The notes under the pieces were generated by a model that had not been told where the DNA came from, ran no database searches, and saw only the letters and a program-made list of their open reading frames with translations. Source: Rhodocollybia butyracea (lineage: Eukaryota; Basidiomycota; Agaricomycetes; Agaricales; Omphalotaceae). From it: 64,000 nt of DNA. The DNA lies in contig JADNRY010000146.1 in NCBI GenBank assembly GCA_015501585.1, positions 95,087 to 159,086 of the forward strand. Direction: 5' to 3'. The position numbers and the translations under genes are program-made. Shown piece by piece: positions 1-13,375 of the stretch (the first letter of the stretch is position 1; every line of letters starts with the position of its first letter).

Positions 1-599
1 ATGGGGTGCACGGCAAAATATATGTGCCGGATTGAAAGCATCTCATACTCAGGAACTAACCGAGCCACGAGCAAGCAAAAAAAAATTCCCCGAGATCGAT
101 TACACCGCTACGTAGTGTTCGCTCAGGGAGCTTAAAGATGAAATAGTAGAGTTGGAGGATCAAAGTATACACTGTTGTACAAGTAGAAAGAGCCCGTGAC
201 CTTCTCATGGAGTTTATCATGTTTGATTGTTTATCATCTTGGTCTCCACCGTTCTGCCCAATTTATCAATGCTTCAGAAGATCCACTGCCTATCTCAACA
301 ATATGGCATGTCGGCGAACAAACCACCATCTGAGTCTTGGCCTCCTCATCTGTCAACGACGAGAGCTTTCTCAAATCAAGAACGTGTCCTGGTCCCATGT
401 GCAACATACTTACAGTCTCGCTTCTACGTTGTTTTCGAGGGTAAATAGAGCGTATGAGCTGTGTCAGGAGTATGAGACTTTTGCGAGGTACCGTCACGAG
501 GAAAGCCCGAAGGGAAGGTCGAATTATTATCCCCTCGTTTGGCGGTGAGAGACATGAGGTTTTGATCACTTCTGTGTCTCCATCCACGATGAATATAAG

Positions 600-3480
600 T
601 TCAGTATCACCTAAGTAGATATTAAAATGTGCCCAATTCTGAGATTTGGTGGTAATTACCTGGAATGGGTACGATAGACTGTCCCAGACTATATGTGCCG
701 ATCCGTCCACCGGCATAGAGGAATTGAGATAGCGAGAAAAGGCTAGGGTCACTCTCTGTGTTCAAATTCTGGGAGGCGAATATTGCCGGTGGGTCAAAGT
801 TGAACCGCGTGCAAAAGGATTCATACAACTTCTCGTCCTGTTCTACCGCTTAAGTACAGAAATCATCAGTTTCTTATATCACATGCAAAATTTCATTAGC
901 TTACTTCTCCTCGAAAGAGTGGTATAAATATTGCGCTGATGTCCGAACTGGCACCAGAATATTGCATCCCCACGTGTGGTAAACACCTGTATCCTTGTGT
1001 TGCTTCGAGTGTCTTCAACTCCGTTGGGGGTACTTAGCCTAGTAGTGTTGCAACCAACTTGAAAATCCAGCATAACCCCGGCGCGCTCGAAATCTGCTAC
1101 TACCCCGGATTCTCTTGTCATACCACAGAGTACTAGGGGTATTGGTGCTATATCGCGTCTTGCGCGCTCAAAGACGTATGCCACCGCAGTCTCAACGCGA
1201 TGAACGGACAACATATCTATTATGACAAAATCTGGCTTGTTGGAAAAGGCCCTCGAGTTGTTAACTATCGCGTTCTCAAGGATGGGATTGTAGCAAAAAC
1301 TTTGTAAAGGTAGTTAGCATCTCGTACGGAAACTTGATGAGTGCACTTACAGAGATATCCCCTGAGAGTAACCACCCGCACGTCTATGCCGGAGTGGACA
1401 CTGTCTGCCTGGAGGTTTAAAAAAAATGAAGAATTTTCGGATGGTGGACTGTGAGTTTTTGCGTTTTGGGTGTCACTTTGCGGTTTGTCAGACTCGCCTA
1501 CAACTTTTAACTGATAGTTTTTGTTCCACCCCGTCTCCAAGTCCACCATCTGTCCTGTTTTAGGGCGCTATAAAGGTGCATACGGTCATTATTGTGCAAT
1601 AATCATGAACTATAGTGCGGTACTTACAGAATCAATAAAACCGTAAATAAGATAGACCACAGTTGCTACGGCTATGCCGATTCCCAGACCTTCGGCAAAT
1701 CCCAAAAAGGTGCAAGCAATGAGTGTGGATATAACGGTATTCCATTCTAGAACCGTCAATGTCTTAGAAGATTCCCATACCGCACCAAAGAGAAGCTCAA
1801 GGCCCAGGAAGACCACGATTGCAGCTGCAAGTATGGTCGGAACATAAGGGAGTAGAAGGCTTGACGTGAGGAGAAGTCCAAATGTTAAAAGAATGACTAT
1901 GGCCGCCTCAAAGCGGCCACCGTGTGCGCGAATGAAGAAAATTGAGTATGAGTATTGCTAAAGGAAACGGATTGGCTTAGTTATTCATAGATATAACATA
2001 TACTCTCTTACCAGGATATTAGGAACAGACCCTGTTATGCCTGAGAGTATATTGGCTGCACCTTGTCCAACAAAATTCGCGATTCATATTGTATGAGACA
2101 TCAAGCTGAACGCTAAAGCTGGAATAAAGGCTGAGGGATTCATAACACTGATGATAACCAGCAGGACGATATTTGTGGTGGCACTCTTCATCCCGCGCCA
2201 CTCGACGCTGGAAAAGTCAAACAGCTTCCAATAATTCCATGTGTTCACAACTTCACTCCCCGACACGGTTCCACCCATATCAAAGAGCCAACCATTAGTG
2301 ACGAGAGATCTATGCGGATACTGTCTTGCTCCGACTACAGTCCAGAATATTGCAGGAATGGTTATCAGGAAAAGTGGCACATAGTAATCATTTTGAATGA
2401 ACCCTCGTGTCCAGCGGTTTAGCTTCTGAGAACGAGTGGATACCGAGAGAAAAAAGGGTGGAAGAAAGTTGCAGCCAACAGAGGAAGATGTGAACCCCGG
2501 AATAGGACGGACTTGGTGGAAGAGAAGGTAAGAGGAGGCGACGTTGGTGGAAGGGTCAAGCCTAGGCCCAAGATGAATAACGATAGACCAATACTACCAA
2601 CTGCACCTGTAAGAACGGTGCGAGGAGATGAGTAACCTTTTCAACAGGTTCAGGTCACCATGAAGTGCGAAACTGATGCATATTGGACCAGACATACCAA
2701 ATTTCCGAGTTTGAGAGCCCCAAGGATCACGAGAACTGAACCAGTCAAAAGGCTAGTGAGCGCATACGCTGCCATAACCGTCGGTATCAAAGAGGGCTCT
2801 GATCACCCAGTTCAGCTCGAATATCATTAGCTATTCCTCGAAGGAAGGGGAGAATTTCAACTAGCATTGTGCCTATTCCTCCGGAGAAGCGTGACCACCG
2901 AATGTAGTGACTATTTGAGATGTTATGGTGCTGCAACGGGAGCACTAATGAGCGGCACAACGGTGAGCTTATGATTGAACCAGCACCTCATGATAAACAA
3001 CGAGATACCCTGTAGGCGTATCGATTGAAAGACAGAGCCAGGACCGCCATCCGATCCACTTGGAAAGACGAGCAAGCCAACAGAGACTGCGAGGCGAAGT
3101 AAACAGTGGAATGCGTTGTGAAAATAGAGTCAACTACCTGCGTCGAGGATGTTGAATAAGGTTCCAAGCGCTACCGCAGGTACCGCGCGATATAGTGTTT
3201 TTGTGAAATTTAAGGTACAGTACCCGAAACGAGGTTTGAGCATGTCGGTAGAGGCTCTCGCCAACCAAGTAGTGAACGGATTGTCGCTATATGTGCTCAA
3301 GAAGCAACCAATCTCCGCGTGAGGAGACAGAAGTTGACTGATGATAAAATAAAGATGAGATGAACTCCGGATCGGAGTTGCTGAGTGGTGCTCAAAAGAA
3401 AGGAATATACTTATTGGGGCAAATATATATACTGTACAGCCGGAAGCAGCAGTTCTGGTAACATGTAACGAGGCCACCTG
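600..3480 (-). pseudogene. SulP-family anion permease with STAS domain, frame-disrupted
   Basis: Reading the minus strand gives successive pieces of a fungal SulP/SLC26 permease of the type related to yeast YGR125W. About 3180-3130 encodes AVPAVALGTLFNILDAGS, about 2890-2700 FSGGIGTMLVEILPFLRGIA and AAYALTSLLTG, about 2380-2100 the GWLFD and VMNPSAFIPALAFSL segments, and 1816-1610 a membrane block with EWNTVISTLIACTFLGFAEG. A STAS-like domain follows, with FVIIDMLSVHRVE near 1230 and VFTTRGDAIFW near 970. The family moves anions across plasma or vacuolar membranes. Conserved segments switch frame by one base at about 2889, 2789, 2459, 2098/2075 and 1282, mostly as missing bases; these are not introns, because conserved residues abut on both sides. 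The N-terminus and the C-terminus below about 830 are unclear. It is either a decaying gene or a badly base-called one. Confidence 0.72.
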
Positions 3481-4517
3481 AACTTTTAATTTTTACACTT
3501 CCTAACATGTAATAACAGAGCTCCCCAAGAGCGTCGTACGCATGAGATTATGTAGCGAAGGCGCCCATGAAAAAATGGAACCATAGCACAGCTTATCCCC
3601 CAGGGCCGTAGAGTCCATACAGTAACTCTACGACACCCTCAAACGTGTATGGATGCCTCAAAAGGAGAAATGGTTTCCTAGAACACAACGACCATATGTC
3701 TAGCCAACTTACTCTATGAGATGGCTCATGCCATATTGAAGCAGGAAGGTGCACTACAATGTGTAATCGACGATCGTGCCAGTAGCAATAAGAAGAGTAA
3801 TGAAAACTAGTGTTGTCCTCGTTCATTGCTGTCTGAATCTTGTCTGGCAGGGAGGACTGCGAGGGAGCCGGGCGGCCGGGAAATTGAAGTTAAACCTACC
3901 ACGAACCTTCGACCTAAGAAAATACCTGTCAAATTATTTCTGTAATCTTCCTTCGACTCTACTTGAGACCAACATACTCACCGAAATGCAACCGAAATGA
4001 GGTACCATATAATACAATTTCAATTTCAATTTGGAAATCGATTTAAATTTTGGTCAATAGTGTATATATAGTACTACTGAGCGGAATCCATACACTCAGC
4101 CTATAGGTATTATAACCGATGGGTGAGTTGGGCCTAGCATGCGTAACTCATGCGCCAATGCCCAAGTGAGTATTTATTTCAAAAACCTTGCATCAACAAC
4201 TTGGTGAGAAGTTACATTCATCTTTACTATTCAGTCAGGAGTTGATTACTCGTTGTATTTGAGATGCCTAGCCTAGTAGTAAGCATCACTCGTCAAAAGC
4301 AACAACGCAGCCCGGGGACTCAAACATTCAATATTCGATGGCCATATACGGTTGATCCTAGAGTTAGGAACACCGCGTGGTTATGTGTTACATATGTACA
4401 AGATATACCACAGCTATGAGCAATTCGCAACATCCCTCCGACATTTATGGTCTGTTTAAGATGGTATACACTGGAAGAAATAACTATTAAAAGATGTATC
4501 AGTACACCGAAACGAAA
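3481..4517. other. Intergenic, no supported gene
   Basis: No open frame here resembles a known family or joins cleanly to the permease pieces. About 4011-4060 is AT-rich with short runs of alternating caatttcaattt. The permease N-terminus may lie in the right part of this stretch or just below it, but I cannot identify its first exon. Confidence 0.4.
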
Positions 4518-6870
4518 TCAGACTGGAGATACTGACGGGTTCGAATCGACGCAGGTTGAGCCGGATGCGCAAACTGTAGGACCAGTCCAGCCAATACCAC
4601 CACTAAATGGGGTGCATTTGTCTCCAGTAAGTCATTCGACATAGCAATAGGCTCACCATTGACCGAAAACGGTCTGGGTGGCGGCAGGAGCAGTACTGGT
4701 TGTAGTACTAGTGCCAGTGCCAGTACCAGTACCAGTACCGGTACCACTGGTGCCAGTGCTAAGATCGGTATCGATGTTACTCACTGAGAACTATTTCACA
4801 TATATGAAAACGCACGGTAGGCTGGACACTCCGCTGACTTTCAGGTCTGGATCGAGTTCGGTCAGGTGCGAATAGATCAGGGTGTGGATCACTTACCAGC
4901 CAGGATGATCTGATCCTGGATCACAGCTTGCCAAACAGTCGTGTATCCACTGAATGAGTCGTATTGTGCTCAGCAAAGAGGTCAATCCATTGAAGGAAGG
5001 TTGAACACTTACTCTGCAGTCCCTTCCAAGTTGATCCCACCAGGCTCAAGACTACCGACCGTGGTTCCACAGCAGGCAGAGGCTGTTCCCCAGACTAAGA
5101 ACAAGGTTTAGCACATTTATTTATCACCGCCTTTGATACATACTAGGTCCTGCGGCCCATGCGCTCCATCCTGGTTAAAAAGAACCTTCAGTTACATGCT
5201 TCGCGACATGGCTATTGAAGAGCCACGAACCAATGTACACGTCGTTCGCCGTGAGGTATTGAATCATTTGAGGGAGAAGCTATAATAGAGGGTAGTTTTG
5301 AGAACGCGAGGTATAGGCTAGTAGAAAGAGCAGGATATACCTCAAGGCATGTGGGGTCATTGGATCCACCGAACTCACTAACGACAGCTCTACAAGGGTA
5401 ATTCATGAGCTGCGATCTGTTAGGATAAAACGGGAAATGATCGTACTTGAGATTGTTCTCCTGAAGCCAAGTCGTAAGAGCGGCAAGGTTGGTATCGGCT
5501 TGTCAAGATGTTTATAATGAGCGTAGCTAGACGACTGGTTTCCTCTCACCAGGTTGAGTACATGTGTCATGACTGCCCGAGAAATCAGAATCTGTACAAC
5601 ATAAGCGTCAGCTGCATCTTCATTTCTTGTGCGAGGACGACGAGGTACCGAGGTATTCATGAATGTCAATGGCGGTGTTGTTCAAAGGGTCAACGATCTG
5701 GTTAAGCCAGTCACTCGAAGGATCGTCGTTTTCACCAGTTACTTGTGTCCATGAGTGGCCTCCCGTGAAGCCGTTTCCAGGTGCGAGGATGAGCTGTTGT
5801 GCACCAGTCGATCGAATTCCATTGATAGCCGCTTGATCGTTTTGCAGAATTAATGAAGTAGCCTTGAAATGCGAAGATCATCGTGAGTAAGAGGGTTGAG
5901 AGTGTCACAAAAAGCGCGGGGATAACGAACCATGTCATGAGGCTCATTGTTGATCCCGAATACAACGTTGGGGTTGTTGACGAAGCGGTTGGCGAGCTCG
6001 GTCCAGAAGGTTTGGAACTGTGCGGTTGTGGCTGCGTTTGGATCAGTGGTATCTCCGATGATCTATCGAAATAAGGAGAGGTTTAACCGAAAGATCAAAG
6101 GGGTACTGGTGCAAACTTACGCTTCCGCTGTTGGGCTGGTCAGAAGGATCGCTAAAGATAGACCGAGGGTCAATTTAAAATAGACTATCTGAATGCAATT
6201 ATCGCACTTGTATCTCTACAGATGGTATTCAGTCGACATTATCACCTGTAACTCGAGGAAAATTAAGCTAACCATGTAGTTATGAGGATCAATCAATGCA
6301 TATTTTCCTTTGGTGACCGTGATATAGTTGATAGCAGCTTCGAATTCACTAAAGTACTAATGCCGGGAGTCATTTCGATATCGTGTCCCAACAACGGTAA
6401 AGGATAATGCTCACAGTCTCATTGAAAGTGCTCCCGAGGCCAGTAGCGATAGGGCACATGCGCTCCATGAGGAAAGTCACCCGGAAGAAATTGACTGAAA
6501 AGCAGTCAGTCAGTCGTAAAGAAGATGTTGAACGACTTGACTTTGGTTCGTGTCGACCCATGTATCTACAGTGTCCTGTAACACGAATAAGCGCATGTAG
6601 CAGGACAATGCTTTCGAAGGGGACCCACCTCATTGATAAAGGCGTATTGGACGCCAAACTCTCCAGGAAGTCCAGTCCCAGGTGTCCCGAACACACCAAA
6701 TTCACCGCCAGACTGGACACCGAATTTCAGCTCTTGGAGTAATCGATGACACGGAGGTCACCTACTTCATTGACACCTGCGTAAAGAATTGTAGCCCCTG
6801 CGGACGCTGCGATGAGCGCCACAGCAAGAGCGGATTGGACGACGACCCGTAACCGTTGAGTCAAGAACAT
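4518..6870 (-). CDS. GH5 (GH5_5-like) endo-beta-1,4-glucanase with C-terminal CBM1
   Basis: A secreted cellulase that cleaves internal beta-1,4 bonds of cellulose, split into many short exons. The start at 6870 opens a signal peptide (MFLTQRLRVVVQSALAVALI). In order follow AGVNE, then SGGEFGVFGTPGTGLPG, INFFRVTFLMERMCPIA, AAINYITVTKGKYALIDPHN, the acid/base motif NVVFGINNEPHDM (about 5930), GFTGGHSWTQVTGENDDPSS, SGSHDTCTQ, the nucleophile motif KAVVSEFGGSNDPTCLE (about 5370), YIGWSAWAAGP and TASACCG. All exon joins I tested keep frame. A Gly-Thr repeat linker (about 4700-4760) leads to CBM1, which reads FGQCGGIGWTGPTVCASGST and then CVDSNPSVSPV and stop at 4518. The last CBM1 cysteine is absent. 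A TATA box lies 38 bp upstream. The GH5 call is firm; the subfamily is inferred from the motif set. Confidence 0.93.
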
Positions 6871-6907
6871 GATTTTGGAATGAGACAAAAGTTGACCAAA
6901 AAAAGGC

Positions 6908-6916
6908 TTTTATATA
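6908..6916 (-). promoter_or_regulatory. TATA box of the GH5 endoglucanase
   Basis: TATATAAAA read on the minus strand, 38 bp upstream of the ATG at 6870. Position and sequence fit a core promoter element and support the chosen start. Confidence 0.6.
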
Positions 6917-8329
6917 ATCCCAGAGGTTCGTACGTGTCACTGCATAGCGACCTGACGGGAAATTTTCGGAGCCTGCGTTATGTTTCTTTTTTTGACCACA
7001 GATGCGCGAACGCAGAAACTCAGTTTCCAGTTCTTCTTTGCGGGTGTGTGCTAATTAAAGCGTGAGGATTAACAGCAGCTCTGTCTCGGAAAAATCGCCC
7101 AAAATAAAGATTTTAAAGAGATCTCGGTCATAAGCCATTTTACTGATGCGCTTATCAAATGAGATTATCCGACAGTGTAAGATGCATGTCCAGTTTAGGA
7201 TACCTTCGGAGAATCATCGTTGGTGTTATGAGCTTATAGCATGATGATTGCTTGACGACGGAGAATAGTAGTGGAGCAGCGTGATTCATTTCCTGACGTA
7301 TTGTATAATCGTAAATGTTCTTACAGGGACCGAGGAACGGAAAAACTAAATGCACCAGTATCGCGAAGCATTGAGATGGAAAAGCTAAACGTGCAGCCGT
7401 GTTCTAGTGTCAAGAGCCCTTTTGACAGAGGCATAAACAACCCCAGCGTGCCAGACTGGCTGCCAGTGGTTGTAGATGATTTTGAACGCGTCACAATTGC
7501 CTAAAAACACTCAATATGTGACTTTTCGTTAACGAAGTTTCTCATTCGCTTACCTCAGATAATTGTATGCAAGTATTATCCAGCTACGGCAAAATTTCGG
7601 GTTGCTTTGCGAATATGTACTTCAAGTCGTTATCAAAGCAATATACCAACGCGTTAAACGATTTGCGGACCATGATGTCCATCTCTCAACAAGGGTGAAC
7701 ATAGCACCAGCCATGACGCGGACGGACGAGACCGGGATGAGCACGGAAGTTCGAGGATGAGCTAGCATTCGCTACTGCCACCGAGAATTATCGATTAGGG
7801 TTTCACAGCATCTAAAAGGTCGAGCTCACTTAGTATCGCTTACAGGTCTATCTTCAGCCACCTGCTAAAATTTTCGCCACTACATCGTCCACCGTGTGCA
7901 GAGCGTCGCTATGTCATTGGATGGATTTGAAGGAAGATTTGAAGGAAGATGAAGTGGAACGTTGACGATGAGTCACGTATAATCCACGGTTTGAGACTCT
8001 GGCCTAGAAGGAGCATTCTGATAGCAGTGATGTGTCAAGCAGCCGTTCTGTGCAAGTAGTAGTGGTAGACGCAGTTAGCAGCAGCAGCAGCAGCAGCAAG
8101 TGCGGACACGGAAAGCGATTACCAAAAAAAAGTTTATAAACCGGGATAATCGGACCGACCGGAAATAGGGCCCCGGCACGTTTGCTAAGATGAATCAAAA
8201 TCGCTCAAACGGGCTCCATTTTGCTTGACAGGGACATTTGCTCAAACATACTCAAATATACCTTGAGCCTGCCTCTTTTTTGCTTACTTTCAAGGGACAA
8301 AACAAGACCAGTGACGCTCAGTAAGTATA
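6917..8329. other. Intergenic, no supported gene
   Basis: Open frames are short, overlap on both strands and show no family motif. An (AGC)n run lies at 8077-8098, and a short tandem ttgaaggaagat sits near 7928-7951. This stretch holds the cellulase promoter at its left end. Confidence 0.45.
8077..8098. repeat. (AGC)n microsatellite
   Basis: About seven uninterrupted AGC units. It lies outside any gene I can support. Confidence 0.85.
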
Positions 8330-10046
8330 TCATTGCTCTGTATATCCTGGTGGTATCTCCATCGGAAATTCCGATTCAAGTGCGCTCTCTCCCGTAAGTC
8401 TCAAGCCACTATCTATATGTACAGTAGGAACAGTTCGACCACCACTATCCGGCTGTCTTTCTCGCTGTTGACCGTGAAGTTGGTCCTGCATGATGACAAG
8501 GCGCTGCTGAAGTTTTATCATAAGCGCACTATCCGAATTAGCACCATCGGTGGAAGGGACGTTTTCGCCTTGTTAAATAAGTATTCAGCGTCATTAAGTC
8601 ACGAACAAAAGACCCGAAAATTACCTGAGAGATGTACTTTGGAACTTGAAGACGGTAACATCAATCCTTCGTTGCTGGCAAAGTGGCTTGAACTTGGGAT
8701 ATCACGATAATCGAATGAAGATGCGGCAGCTTGTATACTGAGCGTGCCAAGTCTGTTTCGTCTTGATCTCCTCCGCCACAAGATAATCGCCCCGATTGAG
8801 AGAAGCAAGATTGGAATAATAGAACCTAAGATGGCACCGATCAAGACTGCGGGGTGTTTCGTTTTATCGGATGATAGAGGTAGTGCGGTGGCGGGGGAGC
8901 TAGGGGAGCTGCCGGGGGATGTAGAGCTGGTGTTGGAGGATGAACTGAGCTGTGATGCAGTGGCATTGATATAAAAAAAATCGAGCTGCATTTGACTTGA
9001 TGGGCTGATATTGAACGACACAAGCATCGAGTGTGCTCCGAAATCTAGATCGCTAGCCGTGAATATGAGTTGGTTCGACGCATCCGAGCTTAATATCGGT
9101 ACTTGAAACCCAACAGGATTCTGTTTATCGACTTGATATACCCCATTGGCGAAGGGGTTATCATTCAATCCGAATAACCCTCCGTACATGGACAATGATG
9201 TTCCTGAAGATCCCAACGAGTCAGTATCAACGAACAGATCCAAGTAAATAAGGAGATTCACCATTGAACTCTATCGTGACATTGGAATGATTACCCGATA
9301 AAGTCTCAAAATCATTTGTATCAAAGACCCAGCCTTGGGACTCGGGAAACGTGAGCATACTGTAATCCGTTACATTGTCAATAACTTGTGCCATTCCTGC
9401 TTGTAGAATATCCCCATCCTGCACGACAGGATTAGGCAAGCTCTCAAAGGTGAGATAGTCGAAAAACCAGCCCATGGTGCCCGGGAAGTTGGTAACAGCT
9501 ACTTGCAGCACATGCTCCCCGAGTCCCGGTTGGAAAGCACTGCTGTCCTCACTTATACTAGTAACACTGCCCTGGACGACGCAAAAAAGACCATTGTTCG
9601 CGGGCCCATGATTTTGTCCCGGGTTCGCCGCGAGATTCCCCGTCTCTGGTGTTCCAATTCCAACGCCATCGAGTGAGCAATCGACTTGAGGCATAGTGTT
9701 CTCGATGTCTGCTGGATCCAACAACCCGCTCGCATCCAGCGTTCCGTATAATCCAAGAAATCCAGAACCTGGTGATCAGAGAAGGAAAAAGCTAAGTTGA
9801 AAGCTAATGCTTAGTAGTAATTAGTTATTAAAACATACCATTAAACCGAAACGTGAAACTAGCATTGTCCCTCGTCTCATGCAGCGTATTGTTGAATACA
9901 GGACCATTAGGCAGCAGACCCGTGGCGGCGTCCGGACCATTCGACTTTGCCAATTGTGTTGCGTTTAGTGTCAAAGGAGTCCACGATCCAGCTGAATAGT
10001 TGAACCGTGGATCCGCGTCATCGACCATAAACCATACGGTGGACAT
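8330..10046 (-). CDS. Single-pass membrane protein with two beta-sandwich-like repeats and a C-terminal coiled coil
   Basis: Four exons, 10046-9839, 9768-9262, 9203-8625 and 8568-8330, join in frame to 510 codons plus stop. The ectodomain starts MSTVWFMVDDADPRFNYSAG and carries two related blocks, FTFRFNGSGFLGLYGTL and VTIEFNGTSLSMYGGLFG, suggesting duplicated lectin-like or jelly-roll folds. A Ser/Thr/Pro stalk is followed by one hydrophobic helix (AVLIGAILGSIIPILLLSIG), a basic stop-transfer RRRSRRNR, a cytoplasmic tail with Gln-rich coiled-coil character (IKLQQRLVIMQDQLHGQQRE), and a PPGYTEQ end. No clear cleavable signal peptide is visible in the first exon, so an upstream exon is possible. 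Such proteins are frequent in Agaricomycetes; function unknown. PPGY could bind WW domains (inference). Confidence 0.85.
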
Positions 10047-13000
10047 CTCGGGAGTACTAGTGGTAAGAAAGGAATGGAAGTGGAGGGTGGGATCAAGATT
10101 TGTGGTGTAACGTCGAGTGCGGAAGCCAGGCCAGAGCCAGCTGGTATATGAGAGTGTTTGCGAGATGCCTATATTTGGGCCCGCGCGAGCGAGCGACGAT
10201 ATATAAGTAAGTTGAAACTATGTCGTACGGGGATTTTTGTATCCAGGATATGTCAATGCGAATGAATTCAAACTAGGTTGGCATGGATATTCTGATTTAT
10301 TCTGATTTTTTTGCATCATATATCATTAGCCAGCACATGGAGAACAAAAAAGGGACGATGGTGAAAGATAAGAGTGATAAAGTAGCAAGGCAAGTGGACT
10401 CACTTCAAATCTGTGATAAAGTAAGATGAACTTACTGTAAACCTCGAGCAAATCCTCTCTTACAGGTCTGATATCGATTCAAGCCATCAACACCATCTAT
10501 ATCATTCAACGTAATCGAGTTGAACATGGAATGTAGAGCGTTTATCTCTCCTTGAAACACCATCTCCCGGGCAACCCGGTCCTTCCCTCGACATATCGTG
10601 CTTTACACCGCAGGTAACAGGAGGCGCGCCGGAAGGCAAGGGTGTGACTTGCTAGGAACAAAGAGGAATTGAATGCGGGAGTTCGTCCTCAATACAGATT
10701 CGGCATTCGCATATGCACAATAAGACCTCCGGGAAAGAAACGTACCATCAATTGAATGAGTTCATGAACGAGGAAAAGAGGTACCAAGCAGGTATTGAGT
10801 ACCAATGTTAATCCTTCGGAAGATCAGACCTGCCACAGTTTGTACAAGTAGAATAACAATAATGTCAATAGCAGGCATGATAAGGTTATAGGCCACTTGG
10901 AGGAGGCGTTTTGATTAAATGTGGCCAGGGGTGCTAGGGGTGCTAATGAGACCGTAAGGTTCAAAATTATGGCAGCAGACTGATACTGCCCAGCACGTAA
11001 AAACGACAGGGAAAAACAAGCGGGAGAGAAACACACACTTCGTAAGGCATGATTTGAGGAGATATCGTGCTGGCAGCTCGATCAAGTGCACTACCACAGA
11101 AATTAGTTAAAGATAGCAATGGCAATAACTTGCTATCCTCGCTTGTAAGTGGAATGTATACCCAATATTGGAGCGATAGGGGCTCACATGAAGAGCATGT
11201 ATCACGATATTGCCGGCGGTTGGACGAGAGTGGAGTGGGCGGATTAATATTAAGTACATTTGCCAAAGCTCGTGGTTGATCCTTGAAAAATAAAGTTGAA
11301 GCAGATGATTGGATGATAAGGTTAGAGTAAATTTGACTTCAGGCGTTTGATCCTACTGGGACCAGGAGCTCCAACGCACTGCTAGATTCAAAATTATCGC
11401 AGCAGCAGGAGACTACTAGTAGCAGACTTTATTGGTGCTGCGCAGAAAATGAAGGGGAAGACGACTCGGAATATGGAACCCGTATTTCTATAAGTACGAG
11501 TGAGTATACACGCGATCGAGCGAGTGGGAGAAAAATACACACTTGGTAAGCCAGCATTGGAAGCAATTGCGTGCTGGCTATCTGAACAAGTTGCCGAGAA
11601 ATCGATTGGGGATAACACTTTCACGCCGAGCAATCTGACCTACTACTTGTACGATGTAGGATGTTGAGTAAACCCGATTCCAGAGATAGAGGCTCACAGA
11701 CATCAAATTACCGGATTTGTGCTTCCCTTTGTTCTCCCCAACTTATAGCCGTTCTCCCGTTTTCCCCCTGTCGTTTTTGGACAAAAGTTCCTGCAGGATC
11801 CCAATAGTAGTAATGCGTGGATTAGTAAGTGCAACTCAGCTCCAGAGAGCTCGGAGCGGGAAAGTGGTACATAATTTTGTCGATAGTCTTGCGCGTTTGA
11901 GCAATTCATCGGTATGGGTCTTGGAAAATTAATGGGTTCGGAGTGTACAAATCTTGAATCTAATTGTGAACTATTAATACCAGAATAGTTCCGAATCTTG
12001 GTAGTACCAAGTAGGAACGAGCTTGCCTTCAAAGAGGTAACGTCAACGCTGTTCTAAGATTCCAATTGTTATCTGTTACGACGGAGGCTTGGGGATACGT
12101 TGGGAGCGCAGGAAAGGAGAGAAAGTACCGGAAGAAGTGTGCTGCGAGGAAGCCATAGAAATATTGATCTTCGAGAAGCGTTATGCTAAGGATAGCTGAA
12201 AACCGTGGTTCAGGGACCTTAAAGGGGTTCATTCTAGCTGGCGATTGCGGAACGCGTGCGAAGGCCGTTGGAGATGAGGTTGAGAGAACGTTCTCCATAC
12301 AGCAGAACGGATCCAAGTCTCGGATCCTCCATAATTGAAGGTGCAAGTCCGAGTGTGATGGAGAAAAGTAATTATAGCTGAATAGGAGGTGTGGGCTTGG
12401 TGGGAGTCAGTGGGACTACACGTAAACGGAGGGAGAAGGTTGTGAAATGGGACCGTAATACGCAAAAGCACGCAAAAGGGTTGCGATGGGGAGTCAAAAC
12501 AGATTGAGGAGTGTTGAATGGATTGGGTAGCACAGGAAGCGAGTAAAGTTTGATTAGGTTGAAGATTGAAATGTAACAAGAGATCTTGAGCGCACAGAAA
12601 GAGATGATTATGAGGAGATAAGACGCGGTCAGTTGATATCAAGTTTTAGAACGCCTCAAGGCAGCAAAAGAGATGTTTGGTATCCAAGATATGCAAGGCT
12701 AGCCAAAAGGACGGGGATGGGATCCGAAAGAAAGAGCCAAGTAATGGCAAGCGAGGTTAGTAGTAGAACCATCACGTTCCTGTTTCAGAGGGCCTGAAAA
12801 ATTAATCAGGAGGCTCTGTATCGCTGGAAGGCGGTGGACTATAGCCGGTAACAGTGCTGTTAAATTTGTCAACTAAAGGTGTCGATGAGAGTTGAAAGCG
12901 CTAAAGCTTGGATAGAGCTGAACCGAAAAAGTACACTAGCTTGAAGATCCTTTTTTGAGAAAGAGAAAGATGATTGGCTGTTTTTGTTGAAGCGGATCGA

Positions 13001-13375
13001 GTAGATTTAGCGCCCAGAGCCCTTTTGTCTTTCACTCCCGTCATTTTGCAGGGCCGTATTCTTCGTTCTCTCGTTCCTTCCCATCATCATGACCGAAAGA
13101 CTCTCTTTATTATCTTTGCCTCGTACGACACACATGGATATGTCCATCGCGTTTTTAATAATCTAGCAACAAAGAACAAAAAGCTGTAGCCAACAAGCGC
13201 TAGAGTTTTTTGTGTTTCACTCAATAATTCTGACACGGCCTGCTCCTTCCAATATGGACATCTCTACTCTTTCTGGAATCTCGAATCTGCCACACCTATA
13301 TAATCTCCACTTTGAAAATGGAGTCGAGTCACCACCGGTATTCACATTCATCCTCGTCTCTTTCTCAAACTCGAA
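10047..13375. other. Gene-poor stretch with short frames and a diverged repeat
   Basis: Minus-strand frames such as 12642-12229 and 12032-11703 show no recognisable family and no consistent splice joins. About 10940-11060 and 11385-11560 share order and wording (ttcaaaattat, cagca, gggagaaa, acacact, gtaag), which suggests an old local duplication, now diverged. I cannot support a gene. Confidence 0.35.
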
